Assembly (NCBI RefSeq): GCF_031585635.1
Contig: NZ_CP134195.1
Coordinates: forward strand, 1-64,000
Length of the DNA: 64,000 nucleotides
DNA from: Paraburkholderia sp. FT54
Lineage (GTDB): Bacteria; Pseudomonadota; Gammaproteobacteria; Burkholderiales; Burkholderiaceae
Reading direction: 5' to 3'
Shown: positions 37,308-48,173 of the stretch, piece after piece
How positions within the stretch are numbered: the first letter of the stretch is position 1
Layout of the letters: the number at the start of each line of letters is the position of its first letter
Notes under the pieces: model-generated
The model's input: the letters and a program-made list of their open reading frames with translations, nothing else
What the model was told of the DNA's origin: nothing
Databases searched by the model: none
Program-made: the position numbers and the translations under genes

Positions 37308-38192
37308 ATGGCTGGAATGAAGGAAATTCGCGGCAAGATCAAGAGCGTGCAAAACACGCGCAAGATCACGAAAGCGATGGAGATGGTGGCCGCATCGAAG
37401 ATGCGCCGCGCTCAGGAGCGCATGCGCGCTGCTCGCCCGTATGCCGACAAGGTCCGCGATATCGCTGCGCACATGAGCCGTGCGAACCCGGAGTATCGTC
37501 ACCCGTTCATGGTGTCGAACGAAGGCGCGAAGGCGGCCGGCATCATCCTCGTCACGACCGATAAAGGTCTGTGCGGCGGCATGAACACCAACGTGCTGCG
37601 CGCGTCGCTGCAGAAGTTCAAGGAACTGGAAGGCCAAGGCAAGACGATCGAAGCAACTGCGATCGGCACCAAGGGTCTGGGTTTCCTGAATCGTCTGCGC
37701 GCCAAGGTGGTGTCGAATGTCGTGCATCTGGGCGATACACCGCATCTGGAAAAGCTGATCGGCGCGGTGAAGGTGCAGCTCGACCTGTACTCGGAAGGCA
37801 AGGTTTCGGCGGTGTACCTGGCGTACACGCGCTTCGTCAATACGATGAAGCAGGAGCCGGTGATCGAGCAACTGCTGCCGCTGTCGGCGGACCAGTTCGA
37901 GCGCAAGGAAGAAGACGGCACGACGCCGAGCACGCAGTGGGACTACATCTACGAGCCGGATGCGCAGGCAGTGGTGGACGAACTGCTGGTGCGTTATGTC
38001 GAAGCGCTGGTCTATCAGGCCGTCGCGGAAAACATGGCGTCGGAACAGTCGGCACGAATGGTCGCAATGAAGGCCGCTTCGGACAACGCGAAGACGGTCA
38101 TCAACGAACTGCAGCTCGTGTACAACAAGAGTCGTCAGGCCGCGATCACGAAAGAACTGTCGGAAATCGTCGGTGGCGCGGCGGCAGTCTGA
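37308..38192 (+). CDS. atpG: F1Fo ATP synthase subunit gamma (rotor shaft)
   Basis: A 294-residue central stalk subunit. The N-terminal helix has [20 protein letters not shown], the central domain has [15 protein letters not shown], and the C-terminal helix has [18 protein letters not shown] [20 protein letters not shown] and [18 protein letters not shown]. These helices form the shaft in the alpha3beta3 head. ATG 37308 with AAGGAGC upstream is chosen; longer in-frame forms run into the hairpin repeat and are not gamma-like. Confidence 0.97.
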   Translation: MAGMKEIRGKIKSVQNTRKITKAMEMVAASKMRRAQERMRAARPYADKVRDIAAHMSRANPEYRHPFMVSNEGAKAAGIILVTTDKGLCGGMNTNVLRASLQKFKELEGQGKTIEATAIGTKGLGFLNRLRAKVVSNVVHLGDTPHLEKLIGAVKVQLDLYSEGKVSAVYLAYTRFVNTMKQEPVIEQLLPLSADQFERKEEDGTTPSTQWDYIYEPDAQAVVDELLVRYVEALVYQAVAENMASEQSARMVAMKAASDNAKTVINELQLVYNKSRQAAITKELSEIVGGAAAV

Positions 38193-38275
38193 CCTTGATG
38201 GTCAGGCTGGCTGCTTCGTGTGCGCCTCGTGGCGCACCCCATCGAAACTGCGCCTTTGCGCGAGTGAAGAATTGA

Positions 38276-39688
<1,413 letters not shown>

Positions 39689-39798
39689 AGGTCGGGTGTA
39701 ACGAAGCGGGCGCCGGCGTCCGCGCGGAAGGGATACCATCACGGTATCGAATCCCGAAGCCGGCGCCTCTTAATACGCTCAACCCAGCCTTGCATGGG

Positions 39799-39830
39799 AC
39801 GAGAGTCAGCGCTAAAGCGTTAGCTCTCGT
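39799..39830 (+). repeat. Hairpin repeat copy 2, atpD-atpC spacer
   Basis: ACGAGAG / CTCTCGT outer arms around CAGCGCTAAAGCGTTA. Same architecture and core as the repeat before atpG, with compensating differences in the outer stem. Confidence 0.7.
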
Positions 39831-39845
39831 CGAGCTTTGCAGGGG

Positions 39846-39877
39846 ACCCGAGTAAGCGCTAAAGCGCCAACTCTGGT
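39846..39877 (+). repeat. Hairpin repeat copy 3, just before atpC
   Basis: ACCCGAGT / ACTCTGGT arms (one mismatch) around AAGCGCTAAAGCGCCA. It follows copy 2 after 15 bases, so the two form a tandem pair ending about 20 bases before the atpC start. Confidence 0.7.
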
Positions 39878-39897
39878 CGCCACAGGAGTCGACACTT

Positions 39898-40323
39898 ATG
39901 GCAACAATCAAGGTAGACGTCGTCAGCGCGGAAGAGCAGATCTTCTCGGGCCAGGCGAAGTTCGTCGCGCTGCCGGGCGAAGCAGGTGAACTCGGTATTC
40001 TGCCGGGCCACACGCCGCTCATCACGCGGATTCGTCCGGGTGCGGTGCGCATCGAAGCTGAAAACGGTGAAGAAGAGTTTGTCTTCGTCGCCGGCGGCAT
40101 CCTCGAAATCCAGCCGGGCGCTGTGACGGTTCTCGCCGACACGGCTATCCGCGGCAAGGATCTCGACGAAGCCAAGGCTGAAGATGCACGCAAGCGCGCG
40201 GAAGAAGCGCTGCAGAACACGGGCTCGAACCTCGAATACGCAACCGCGCAAGCGGAACTGGCGTACGCGACGGCTCAGCTCGCTGCGATTCAGCGACTGC
40301 GCAAGCTGCGCGGTCAGAACTAG
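39898..40323 (+). CDS. atpC: F1Fo ATP synthase subunit epsilon
   Basis: A 141-residue rotor subunit: N-terminal beta-sandwich ([61 protein letters not shown] in part) and a C-terminal helical hairpin (about 90-138) that can inhibit hydrolysis. ATG 39898 has CACAGGAG nine bases upstream. It ends the operon; a strong terminator follows 18 bases later. Confidence 0.96.
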   Translation: MATIKVDVVSAEEQIFSGQAKFVALPGEAGELGILPGHTPLITRIRPGAVRIEAENGEEEFVFVAGGILEIQPGAVTVLADTAIRGKDLDEAKAEDARKRAEEALQNTGSNLEYATAQAELAYATAQLAAIQRLRKLRGQN

Positions 40324-40341
40324 GCAACACGTATCAGAGAG

Positions 40342-40369
40342 AAAGCAGCCTTCGTGGCTGCTTTTTTTT
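40342..40369 (+). terminator. Rho-independent terminator of the atp operon
   Basis: AAAGCAGCC / GGCTGCTTT 9-bp stem with TTCGT loop, merging into eight T. Confidence 0.93.
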
Positions 40370-40557
40370 GACCGCGACTTGACGTTTACGGAAAGGTTAG
40401 CAAAATTGTGTTTTCCAATCGATTGACGTCGCGCCCTGGCAGTTTGCAAATGCGCTGCGGGTAAGACTTGATGCCGGACAGACACACGCCAGTGGCACAA
40501 TCGATTTCAAATTCATTTCAATAGGCGAGCTTGCGCTCAGCTCACGGAGACAACACC

Positions 40558-42288
40558 ATGGCAACGCACGTGTCAGGCGAAGGTGCACTCATCGAACCGA
40601 AAGACGGACTGTCGTATGTCCGTGGGTCGACCGATATCCCGCTGAGCGAAGCGACGGTCGGCCAGTTTCTGCGCGAGACGGCGGCGCGCTTTCCGGACCG
40701 TCCGGCCGTGGTGTTTCGCGAGCAGCTAATTCGGTGGACGTGGAAGGAGTTCGCCGAAGAAGTCGACGTATTGGCGGCCGGCCTGCTCACACTCGGTATC
40801 GAGAAGGGCGACCGCGTCGGCATCTGGTCGCCGAATCGTGTGGAATGGCTGCTTACCCAGTTTGCGACGGCGCGCATCGGCGCCGTGCTGGTCAACATCA
40901 ATCCGGCGTATCGGCTCGCCGAGCTCGAGTACGCGCTGAACAAGGTTGGCTGCAAGGCGATCATCGCCGCCGAGCGCTTCAAGACGTCGATGTACCTGGA
41001 GATGCTGCAGGAACTCGCGCCCGAACTGGCCACGCAAGCGCCTGGTGAATTGCACGCGGCTAAGTTGCCCGAATTGCGCTACGTGATTCGCATGTGCGAC
41101 ACGCAGACGCCGGGTATGTTGAGCTTTTCCGACGTGATCGAGCAGGGGCGCGTGTCGCTCGACGTGGCGAAGCTCGACGCCATTGGCGCCACGCTTTCGT
41201 GCCACGAGCCGATCAATATCCAGTTCACCAGCGGCACGACAGGCAATCCGAAGGGCGCGACGCTGACCCACAGCAACGTGGTGAACAACGCGCGCTACAT
41301 CGCGATGGCGATGCGGCTGACCGAGCAGGACGGCTTGTGCATTCCCGTCCCGCTGTATCACTGCTTCGGCATGGTGCTGGCGGTGCTGGCGTGCGTGTCG
41401 ACCGGCGCGAATATGGTGTTTCCGGGCGAGGGCTTCGACCCGGCTGCAACACTCGCCGCGGTCGCCGAAGAGCAGTGCACCGCCTTGCACGGCGTGCCGA
41501 CCATGTTCATCGCCGAGCTCGACCATCCGAACTTCGCCAGTTACGATTTCTCGCGCTTGCGCACCGGCATCATGGCGGGCTCGCCTTGCCCGATCGAGAC
41601 CATGAAGAAGGTCGTCTCCAGAATGCATCTGGGCGAAATCACCATCGCCTACGGCATGACGGAAACCAGCCCGGTCTCGTTCCAGAGCTCGACCACCGAT
41701 CCGCTCGACAAGCGCACGACGACGGTCGGCCGCATCCAGCCGCACCTGGAAGTGAAAATCGTCGATGCCCTCGGCGAGATCGTGCCGGTGGGCGAAACCG
41801 GCGAACTGTGCACGCGCGGCTACTCGGTGATGCAAGGCTATTGGGGCGACGAGGCGAAGACGCGCGAAAGCATTGTCGACGGCTGGATGCATACCGGCGA
41901 TCTGGCGACGCTCGATGCCGAAGGCTACTGCAATATCGTCGGCCGTCTGAAGGACATGCTGATTCGCGGCGGCGAGAACATCTATCCGCGTGAGATCGAG
42001 GAGTTTCTGTTTCGCCACCCGAAGATCCAGAGCGTGCAAGTGTTCGGCGTGCCCGACGCGAAGTACGGCGAAGAGGTATGCGCGTGGGTCGTACTGCGCT
42101 CAGGCGAGCAGGCAACCGCCGAAGAGATCCAGCAGTTCTGCCAGGGGCAGATTGCGCACTACAAGGTGCCGAAGTACATCCGTTTCGTCGACGAACTGCC
42201 CATGACGGTGACCGGCAAGGTGCAGAAGTTCATCATGCGCGAGCAGATGATCAGTGAGTTGAAGCTGCGGGAAGACAAGACGGCGTGA
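40558..42288 (+). CDS. AMP-binding acyl-CoA synthetase (fatty-acid-CoA ligase class)
   Basis: A 576-residue member of the adenylate-forming superfamily that activates a carboxylic acid with ATP and CoA. Motifs are the phosphate-binding loop [19 protein letters not shown]5 [10 protein letters not shown], hinge region [22 protein letters not shown] and the C-terminal catalytic lysine in [11 protein letters not shown]. FadD-like medium/long-chain fatty acids are the likeliest substrates. ATG 40558 has CGGAGA upstream. The gene stands alone after the atp terminator. Confidence 0.92.
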   Translation: MATHVSGEGALIEPKDGLSYVRGSTDIPLSEATVGQFLRETAARFPDRPAVVFREQLIRWTWKEFAEEVDVLAAGLLTLGIEKGDRVGIWSPNRVEWLLTQFATARIGAVLVNINPAYRLAELEYALNKVGCKAIIAAERFKTSMYLEMLQELAPELATQAPGELHAAKLPELRYVIRMCDTQTPGMLSFSDVIEQGRVSLDVAKLDAIGATLSCHEPINIQFTSGTTGNPKGATLTHSNVVNNARYIAMAMRLTEQDGLCIPVPLYHCFGMVLAVLACVSTGANMVFPGEGFDPAATLAAVAEEQCTALHGVPTMFIAELDHPNFASYDFSRLRTGIMAGSPCPIETMKKVVSRMHLGEITIAYGMTETSPVSFQSSTTDPLDKRTTTVGRIQPHLEVKIVDALGEIVPVGETGELCTRGYSVMQGYWGDEAKTRESIVDGWMHTGDLATLDAEGYCNIVGRLKDMLIRGGENIYPREIEEFLFRHPKIQSVQVFGVPDAKYGEEVCAWVVLRSGEQATAEEIQQFCQGQIAHYKVPKYIRFVDELPMTVTGKVQKFIMREQMISELKLREDKTA

Positions 42289-42451
42289 CGTTCAATGGCC
42301 GGTCCGCGCGTGGCAGATCAGCGCGCGACGCGAACCAGCCGGAGCAAAAGCCAGAGCACAGAGACGAACCGTTTGCCGTGCCCGTCGCTAAAAGACCGCG
42401 AACGTGCCCGAAGCGGCGCGCCACCGCGTCGCGCAAACGTTTGGCCAGACG

Positions 42452-42477
42452 AAAAAAAAGCGGGCCTGGAGCCCGCT
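42452..42477 (-). terminator. Terminator for a minus-strand transcript
   Basis: Read on the minus strand, AGCGGGC / GCCCGCT (7-bp stem, 5-base loop) is followed by eight T. On the plus strand the hairpin is followed by TAAAAA, so it does not serve the acyl-CoA synthetase. It implies transcription entering from higher coordinates. Confidence 0.65.
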
Positions 42478-42678
42478 AAAAACCACACGCTACGGGGTTA
42501 GCGCGAGGAGACCAAAGAAGGAACCGACTGAAACGACGACCCTGCGTCGATTACGGCTCCAGCAGGGATGCCCCTTCACAGGGCTTCGGCATACGCCGAC
42601 CGGCAAGTGCATCGTATTCGCTCACACCACGCACCCAGCCACATCCGTGTTGAAACCGTTGAGGGCATTGTGGGCGAA

Positions 42679-42981
42679 TTAACCTACGAGCGCGGTAACA
42701 AAGTGTTTCAGGTTGTAACGCCCGCCAGATAAGGCGCAGCAGGATATTTTGCCAAACCGAAACGATTTAAAAGTAATTTTTACCGATGACTCGCCCGCAA
42801 TTTCATACGCATGATTGATGCTATTCGCGACGCATAGTGCGGCGTAATCCGTTAAGTCGATTCCGCATGAAATGGTTGCACATTCATCGTTTGAGTGAGG
42901 AATCGCCCGTGTTACAGGTACTCGCTCGCATTGACTAACTTCAACACTCCGAAAATGCGTCGTGTCATTGCGTTGCAGCAT
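42679..42981 (-). CDS. Doubtful small protein in A+T-richer spacer
   Basis: A 100-codon frame with no family I recognise. The central part (LTDYAALCVANSINHAYEIA, SVKITFKSFRFGKISC) has plausible amphipathic strands, and a minus-strand terminator lies 200 bp downstream. Codon use is far less G+C-biased than in the neighbours, so it is either recently acquired, decayed, or not a gene. A downstream start is possible. Confidence 0.25.
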   Translation of the reverse strand: MLQRNDTTHFRSVEVSQCERVPVTRAIPHSNDECATISCGIDLTDYAALCVANSINHAYEIAGESSVKITFKSFRFGKISCCALSGGRYNLKHFVTALVG

Positions 42982-43177
42982 TCGTCCAGGAGCACAATTG
43001 GGGCGCGAAGGGTCGGTTCGTCCGACATTGTTCTGACTGGGTTGTTGGACTTTTACTTAACAGCGGCCCACACCGTTACATGATTGGCGCGCAGGCGCAG
43101 TCCTTTTGGCGTTTCTCGACGGCTGCCGCGTTACAGTGAAAACCGAAAAGAACGCGGCGGCCGGAAAAGACATCACA

Positions 43178-43972
43178 TTACTTCAGCCATTTGTCCGAAA
43201 TGACTTGGTATTCGCCGGTTGCCCGTGCAAGGTGCAACCACTGGTCGACGTACTGCTGGAGCGCCATATCGCCTCGCGGCAGCAGCCAGGCTTTTTCTCC
43301 GTACTGGAACGGCTTGTCCGGATGCACCGAGCAAAGGCCCGGATTCAGTTTTTGCTGCAATAGCGTTTCAGACGCATCCGTCACCATTACGTCCGCCTTG
43401 CCCGCGAGGATCTGCTTGAAGATCGTCACGTTGTCCGGATAGACGGTCAGGTTCGCATGTGGAAAGTACTGCTTCGCGAAACGCTCGTTGGTGCCGCCCG
43501 GATTGACGATCACGCGGGTCGCCGGCTGGTCGATCTGCGCCACGGTCTGGTATTTGTCGACGTCGTCGCATCGTACGATCGGCGTCTTGCCGTCGACCAT
43601 GTATGCCTGCGTGAAAAACGCCCGCTTCTGCCGCTCGAGGGTTGGCGACACGCCGCCCACGCCGATGTCGCACTTGGCAACGAAGTCGTTCATCAGGTTC
43701 GACCACGATGTCTTGATGAACTCCGCCTTGACACCGAGCGATTTGGCGAGCGACTCCGTCATGTCGATATCGATGCCTTCGAACTGGCCGTCCGTCTTGT
43801 AGAACGAGTACGGTTTGTAGTCGCCGGTGGTGCAGGCGCGCAGCGTGCCGCGCGCGAGGATTTCGTCGAGCCGCGAGGGCGCCGCGCCGGCGCTGGTCTG
43901 CGCTCCGGCCACGCCTGCGTGCATCAAAATGCCGGCCAGCGCGCCGAGCAGTGCGAGTGCTGCCTTGTTCAT
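43178..43972 (-). CDS. PheC-like periplasmic cyclohexadienyl dehydratase (family 3 solute-binding fold)
   Basis: A 264-residue exported protein (signal peptide cleaved near AGA-QTS, about residue 24) with the family 3 amino-acid-binding fold. It resembles Pseudomonas PheC closely: SRLDEILARGTLR, TTGDYKPYSF, FEGIDIDM, DGKTPI, VNPGGTNERFA and NVTIFKQI. PheC converts prephenate and arogenate to phenylpyruvate and phenylalanine in the periplasm. The glutamate in TDASETLL (Glu202) aligns, from memory, with the catalytic Glu of PheC's TDAIEARL, which favours an enzyme. A plain amino-acid binding protein remains the alternative, though no permease or ATPase gene is adjacent. Confidence 0.8.
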   Translation of the reverse strand: MNKAALALLGALAGILMHAGVAGAQTSAGAAPSRLDEILARGTLRACTTGDYKPYSFYKTDGQFEGIDIDMTESLAKSLGVKAEFIKTSWSNLMNDFVAKCDIGVGGVSPTLERQKRAFFTQAYMVDGKTPIVRCDDVDKYQTVAQIDQPATRVIVNPGGTNERFAKQYFPHANLTVYPDNVTIFKQILAGKADVMVTDASETLLQQKLNPGLCSVHPDKPFQYGEKAWLLPRGDMALQQYVDQWLHLARATGEYQVISDKWLK

Positions 43973-44190
43973 CGAGTCTCCTTGGTTGTATGTAATTGTC
44001 TGCTAATGCCGTTGGATAATAGCTCGGCGATTCGCGCTTGACCATTGGCCGCTCAGCCAGGTCGTCACGCCTCGGCCGGCACGCGGAAAACCGGCCGCGA
44101 ACCAAACGGACAACGGCTATTGCCCACATCAAGCAAGATGCGGCGAGCCGAGTCCGGTAAAATGCTTTTTTGCCCTCAGTCGTACGCACC

Positions 44191-45291
44191 GTGGCCCATA
44201 AACTCCTGAACGACACTTTCCTGCGCGCGCTGCTGCGCCAGCCGACCGACTACACGCCGATCTGGCTGATGCGGCAAGCTGGCCGCTACCTGCCGGAATA
44301 CAACGCCACGCGTGGTCGCGCGGGCAGTTTCCTCGGTCTGGCGAAGAGCCCGGCGTTCGCGACGGAAGTTACGTTGCAGCCGCTCGAGCGTTATCCACTC
44401 GACGCCGCGATCCTGTTTTCGGACATCCTGACCGTGCCCGACGCTATGGGGCTCGGCCTCGAGTTCGTGACCGGCGAGGGGCCGAAATTCGTTCGCCCGG
44501 TACGCACGGAAGACGACGTCGCGCGCCTGGCGGTGCCGGACATCGACGCCACGCTGCGCTACGTGACCGACGCCGTGCGCGAAATTCGGACCGCGCTCAC
44601 CGACGCGCAAGGCCGTCAGCGCGTGCCGTTGATCGGGTTTTCGGGCAGTCCGTGGACGCTCGCCTGCTACATGGTCGAAGGCGGCGGTTCGGCGGACTTT
44701 CGCACGGTCAAGTCGATGCTCTATGCGCGTCCGGATCTGATGCATCGCATTCTCGACGTCAACGCGCGCTCGGTCGCGGCGTATCTGAACGCGCAGATCG
44801 AAGCCGGCGCGCAGGCCGTGATGATTTTCGACACGTGGGGTGGGGCGCTGGCGGACGGCGTCTACCAACGGTTTTCGCTGCACTACATCCAGCAGGTGGT
44901 GAGCCAGTTGAAGCGCGACCACGACGGCGAAAAAGTGCCGGTGATCACCTTCACGAAGGGCGGCGGCTTGTGGCTCGACGAGATCGCCGAGATTGGCGTG
45001 GACGCGGTCGGCCTCGACTGGACGGTGAATTTGAGCAAGGCGCGCGAGCGCGTGGGCGGGAAGGTGGCGCTACAAGGCAATATCGATCCGTCGGTGCTGT
45101 TCGCGCCGCCGGCTTCGATCCGTATGGAAGCGCGCGCGGTGCTCGACAGCTTCGGTAATCATCCCGGCCACGTGTTCAACCTCGGCCATGGCATTTCGCA
45201 ATTCACGCCGCCGGAGAACGTTGCCGAACTCGTGGACGAGGTGCATCGTCACAGCCGGGCGATTCGCGGCGGCGCTCATGCACCGGCATGA
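44191..45291 (+). CDS. hemE: Uroporphyrinogen decarboxylase
   Basis: A 366-residue haem-pathway enzyme that decarboxylates the four acetate side chains of uroporphyrinogen III to give coproporphyrinogen III. Signature 1 [15 protein letters not shown] lies near the N-terminus, the active-site aspartate is in [12 protein letters not shown], and signature 2 is [19 protein letters not shown] chose GTG 44191 because the protein then begins [14 protein letters not shown], the usual N-terminus; an in-frame TTG at 44170 would add seven residues. It is divergent from the PheC-like gene and upstream of priA. Confidence 0.96.
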   Translation: MAHKLLNDTFLRALLRQPTDYTPIWLMRQAGRYLPEYNATRGRAGSFLGLAKSPAFATEVTLQPLERYPLDAAILFSDILTVPDAMGLGLEFVTGEGPKFVRPVRTEDDVARLAVPDIDATLRYVTDAVREIRTALTDAQGRQRVPLIGFSGSPWTLACYMVEGGGSADFRTVKSMLYARPDLMHRILDVNARSVAAYLNAQIEAGAQAVMIFDTWGGALADGVYQRFSLHYIQQVVSQLKRDHDGEKVPVITFTKGGGLWLDEIAEIGVDAVGLDWTVNLSKARERVGGKVALQGNIDPSVLFAPPASIRMEARAVLDSFGNHPGHVFNLGHGISQFTPPENVAELVDEVHRHSRAIRGGAHAPA

Positions 45292-45756
45292 AGCCGTAAT
45301 CGTTACCATTTTTTGTTGCGACGCAGCGAAGTGGGCTCTCGGCCTAAGGGAAAATTTGCGGCTTGCGGGCCGTCAGATGGCGGTCTTGCGAAAGTCAAGA
45401 CTTGACTTATGCACATTCATCACGCTGCGGCGCGGTAGAAGCTTTAGTCGTGTCCTGGCCCTTGCACATTGCGGGCACATTTGATCCAAGCCTTGTCTGG
45501 CAAGGGTTTCACGAGATCCGTACGTAATGTGCGGAATCCCACAGAAGGCCGCTGCGGCGCGGTTTCCGGGCCGCCCAGGCAAAGTTCTCAACAAAGTTAT
45601 CCACAGGCACGCGGGCCGATTGCAATTGTTCAGTCGAATCCAAAACTTAGCGCCGAAATTGAAGTTTTACTTTAACTTCGACGGATTCGCCGTCTGCTTA
45701 ACGGGCACCAAGATGCAGCGCCGTGTCGCGTCCATTCCGCTGATCTCCACTGACGC
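45292..45756. other. hemE-priA spacer with two DnaA boxes
   Basis: About 465 bp without a credible gene. It contains TTATGCACA (45407-45415) and TTATCCACA (45597-45605), both plus strand and both exact matches to TTATnCACA. The remainder is unremarkable; the priA promoter must lie here. Confidence 0.6.
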
Positions 45757-48003
45757 GTGAGCGACGTATTCGTCCGCGTTGCGCTGGATCATCCGCTGCC
45801 GACCCTGTTCGACTACCGCTGCGACACGCCTGAACCTGTCGCACCGGGCATGCTGGTCAGTGTGCCGTTCGGCAAGCGCCACGTCGTGGGGCTCGTCTGC
45901 GAAGTGACCGCTCACAGCGACGTGCCGGCAGATCGTCTTCGCTCGATGAGTAGTGTGTGCGACGCTTGTCCGCCGGTGTCGCCCGAGTGGCTCAAGTTGG
46001 CCGCGTTCGCCGCGGACTACTATCAGCGCGGCCTCGGAGAGGTTGCGCTGCCCGCGTTGCCGCAGGCGCTGCGCGATGCGTCGCGCTGGTCGCGCCTGTT
46101 CGCGCCGGAAGAGCGTTACAGCCTCACGCCGGCCGGCCGCGCCGCTTTGCCTGACGCGCTGCCGGCCCGGGCGAGCGCGTTGCGCAAGCTGGCGCAGGCC
46201 TTGGCCGATACCGACTTCCTGCTCGCCGCCTCCGCCCGCGCGCTGCACCCCAAGGCGATCGCAACGCTCGACGCATGGCGAGCGGAAGGCTGGGTCGCAC
46301 TGGACATCATCGAAGCCGCGGCGGCGCGGGTTGCCGCAGCGTCGCCTGACGCGCCCACGCCCACGCTGCCCACGCTTACCGACGAGCAGGCGGCGGCCGT
46401 CGAAGCGATCCGCGGCGCCGATGGTTTTGCGCCGTTCCTGCTGCACGGCGTGACGGGCAGCGGCAAGACCGAGGTCTATCTGCGCGCGCTCGCCGAGATT
46501 CTGGCCGCGAAGCCCGACGCCCAGGCGCTCGTCCTTGTGCCCGAAATCAATCTGACGCCACAGTTCGAGGCGGCCTTTCGCGCGCGCTTCGCGGCGCTCG
46601 AGGGCACGTCGATCGTCACGCTGCACAGCGGTCTCGCCGAAGGCGAGCGCGCGCGCAACTGGTTCGCCGCCCACACCGGTCGCGCGCGCATCGTGCTCGG
46701 CACGCGGCTGGCGGTGCTGGCTTCGCTGCCCAGGCTCGCGATCATCGTCGTCGACGAGGAGCACGATCCGGCCTACAAGCAGCAGGAAGGCTTGCGCTAT
46801 TCGGCCCGCGATCTGGCGATCTATCGCGCCAAACAACTCGAATTGCCCGTCGTGCTCGGTTCGGCCACGCCGTCGCTGGAAAGCTGGTGGCAGGCCGACC
46901 AGGGTCGCTACAAGCGGCTCACGTTGTCGCGCCGCGCAGTCGCCGAGGCCGTGCTGCCCACCGTCAAACTGGTCGACCTGGAAGAGGAGAGGCGGCGCGG
47001 GCGAGCATCGGTGGAAGGTTTGTCGGGGCCGCTGATCGCCGCGCTGAAGGCGCGACTCGAACGCGGCGAGCAGAGCCTCGTGTTCCTGAACCGTCGCGGT
47101 TACGCGCCGCAGCTTGCCTGCGACGCCTGCGGCTGGGTCGCCGGTTGCCCGCGCTGCAGCGCCTATGTCGTGCTGCATAAGCCCGAGCGTGCGCTACGCT
47201 GTCACCACTGCGGGTGGGAGGCGCGCATCCCGCGCTCGTGCCCGGACTGCGGCAACGTCGACATCGCCCCGATGGGCCGCGGCACGCAGCGTGTCGAAGA
47301 AACACTGGCGAGCGCGGTGCCTGGCGCCCGCGTCCTGCGTATCGACGCCGACAGCACGCGTCGTAAAGGCAGCGCACAGGCGCTGTTCTCCGACGTCCAC
47401 GCCGGCGAGGTCGACATCCTCGTCGGCACGCAGATGATCGCCAAGGGCCACGACTTCCAGCGCGTGTCGCTGGTCGGCGTGCTGAACGCCGACACCGCGC
47501 TCTTTTCCCATGATTTCCGCGCGAGTGAACGGCTCTTCGCGCAACTGATGCAAGTAAGCGGCCGCGCAGGCCGCGCTGGTTTGCCCGGCGAAGTGCTGGT
47601 GCAAACACGCTATCCGCGCCACGCGCTCTACCACGCGCTGGGCCGCCATGACTATGTCGGCTTCGCCAACTCCACGCTGGCCGAGCGGCGCGACGCGCAC
47701 TTGCCGCCATTCGTCTATCAGGCTTTGCTGCGTGCCGAAGGCCGCACGCTCGATGCCGCGCTCGCCTTCCTGCAGCAGGCGGCGGCCGAACTGACCGGCA
47801 TTGCGGCCGCCGAACGCGTGACCGTCTACGACGCCGTGCCGCTCACCATCGTCAAGGTGATGCACGTGCACCGCGCGCAGTTGCTGATCGAGAGCGCGTC
47901 GCGGGGCGCGTTGCAGGCGACCTTGCGTGCCTGGCAGCCACTTCTGCGCGGTCTGAAAGGCGTCCTGCGCTGGAATCTCGAAGTGGATCCGCTCGACATC
48001 TGA
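45757..48003 (+). CDS. priA: Primosomal protein N' (replication restart helicase PriA)
   Basis: A 748-residue 3'-5' DNA helicase that recognises abandoned forks and reloads the replisome. The N-terminal 3'-binding domain is at about 1-105. Helicase lobe 1 has Walker A GVTGSGKTEVY (231-241) and DEEH (333-336). A zinc-binding insertion shows cysteines in CDACGWVAGCPRC, CHHCGW and CPDCG. Lobe 2 has GTQMIAKGHDFQRV and QVSGRAGRAG. The start is GTG 45757 (MSDVFVRVALDHPL). Two DnaA boxes precede the gene. Confidence 0.96.
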   Translation: MSDVFVRVALDHPLPTLFDYRCDTPEPVAPGMLVSVPFGKRHVVGLVCEVTAHSDVPADRLRSMSSVCDACPPVSPEWLKLAAFAADYYQRGLGEVALPALPQALRDASRWSRLFAPEERYSLTPAGRAALPDALPARASALRKLAQALADTDFLLAASARALHPKAIATLDAWRAEGWVALDIIEAAAARVAAASPDAPTPTLPTLTDEQAAAVEAIRGADGFAPFLLHGVTGSGKTEVYLRALAEILAAKPDAQALVLVPEINLTPQFEAAFRARFAALEGTSIVTLHSGLAEGERARNWFAAHTGRARIVLGTRLAVLASLPRLAIIVVDEEHDPAYKQQEGLRYSARDLAIYRAKQLELPVVLGSATPSLESWWQADQGRYKRLTLSRRAVAEAVLPTVKLVDLEEERRRGRASVEGLSGPLIAALKARLERGEQSLVFLNRRGYAPQLACDACGWVAGCPRCSAYVVLHKPERALRCHHCGWEARIPRSCPDCGNVDIAPMGRGTQRVEETLASAVPGARVLRIDADSTRRKGSAQALFSDVHAGEVDILVGTQMIAKGHDFQRVSLVGVLNADTALFSHDFRASERLFAQLMQVSGRAGRAGLPGEVLVQTRYPRHALYHALGRHDYVGFANSTLAERRDAHLPPFVYQALLRAEGRTLDAALAFLQQAAAELTGIAAAERVTVYDAVPLTIVKVMHVHRAQLLIESASRGALQATLRAWQPLLRGLKGVLRWNLEVDPLDI

Positions 48004-48173
48004 GGCGCGTCGCCAGGCCGCCGCTGCCGTTACTTCTTTGAGTCATATCCTTAGAGCGAATGGTCGTTTCTTTTTGCGACGCCGCTCGCCTATATTTCGC
48101 CGAATCGGCGCACGTTCAGGCAAAACTCCAACATTCCAGCGCCGGTGTACCTCAACTTCCTCGGGGCATGGCG

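Larger units (their letters stand above)
42289..43177. other. Long A+T-richer intergenic region
   Basis: About 890 bp between the acyl-CoA synthetase and the PheC-like gene, with a clear drop in G+C after about 42680. It holds a minus-strand terminator-like hairpin at 42452-42477 and one doubtful minus-strand frame (42679-42981), listed separately. Nothing else can be supported. Confidence 0.5.
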
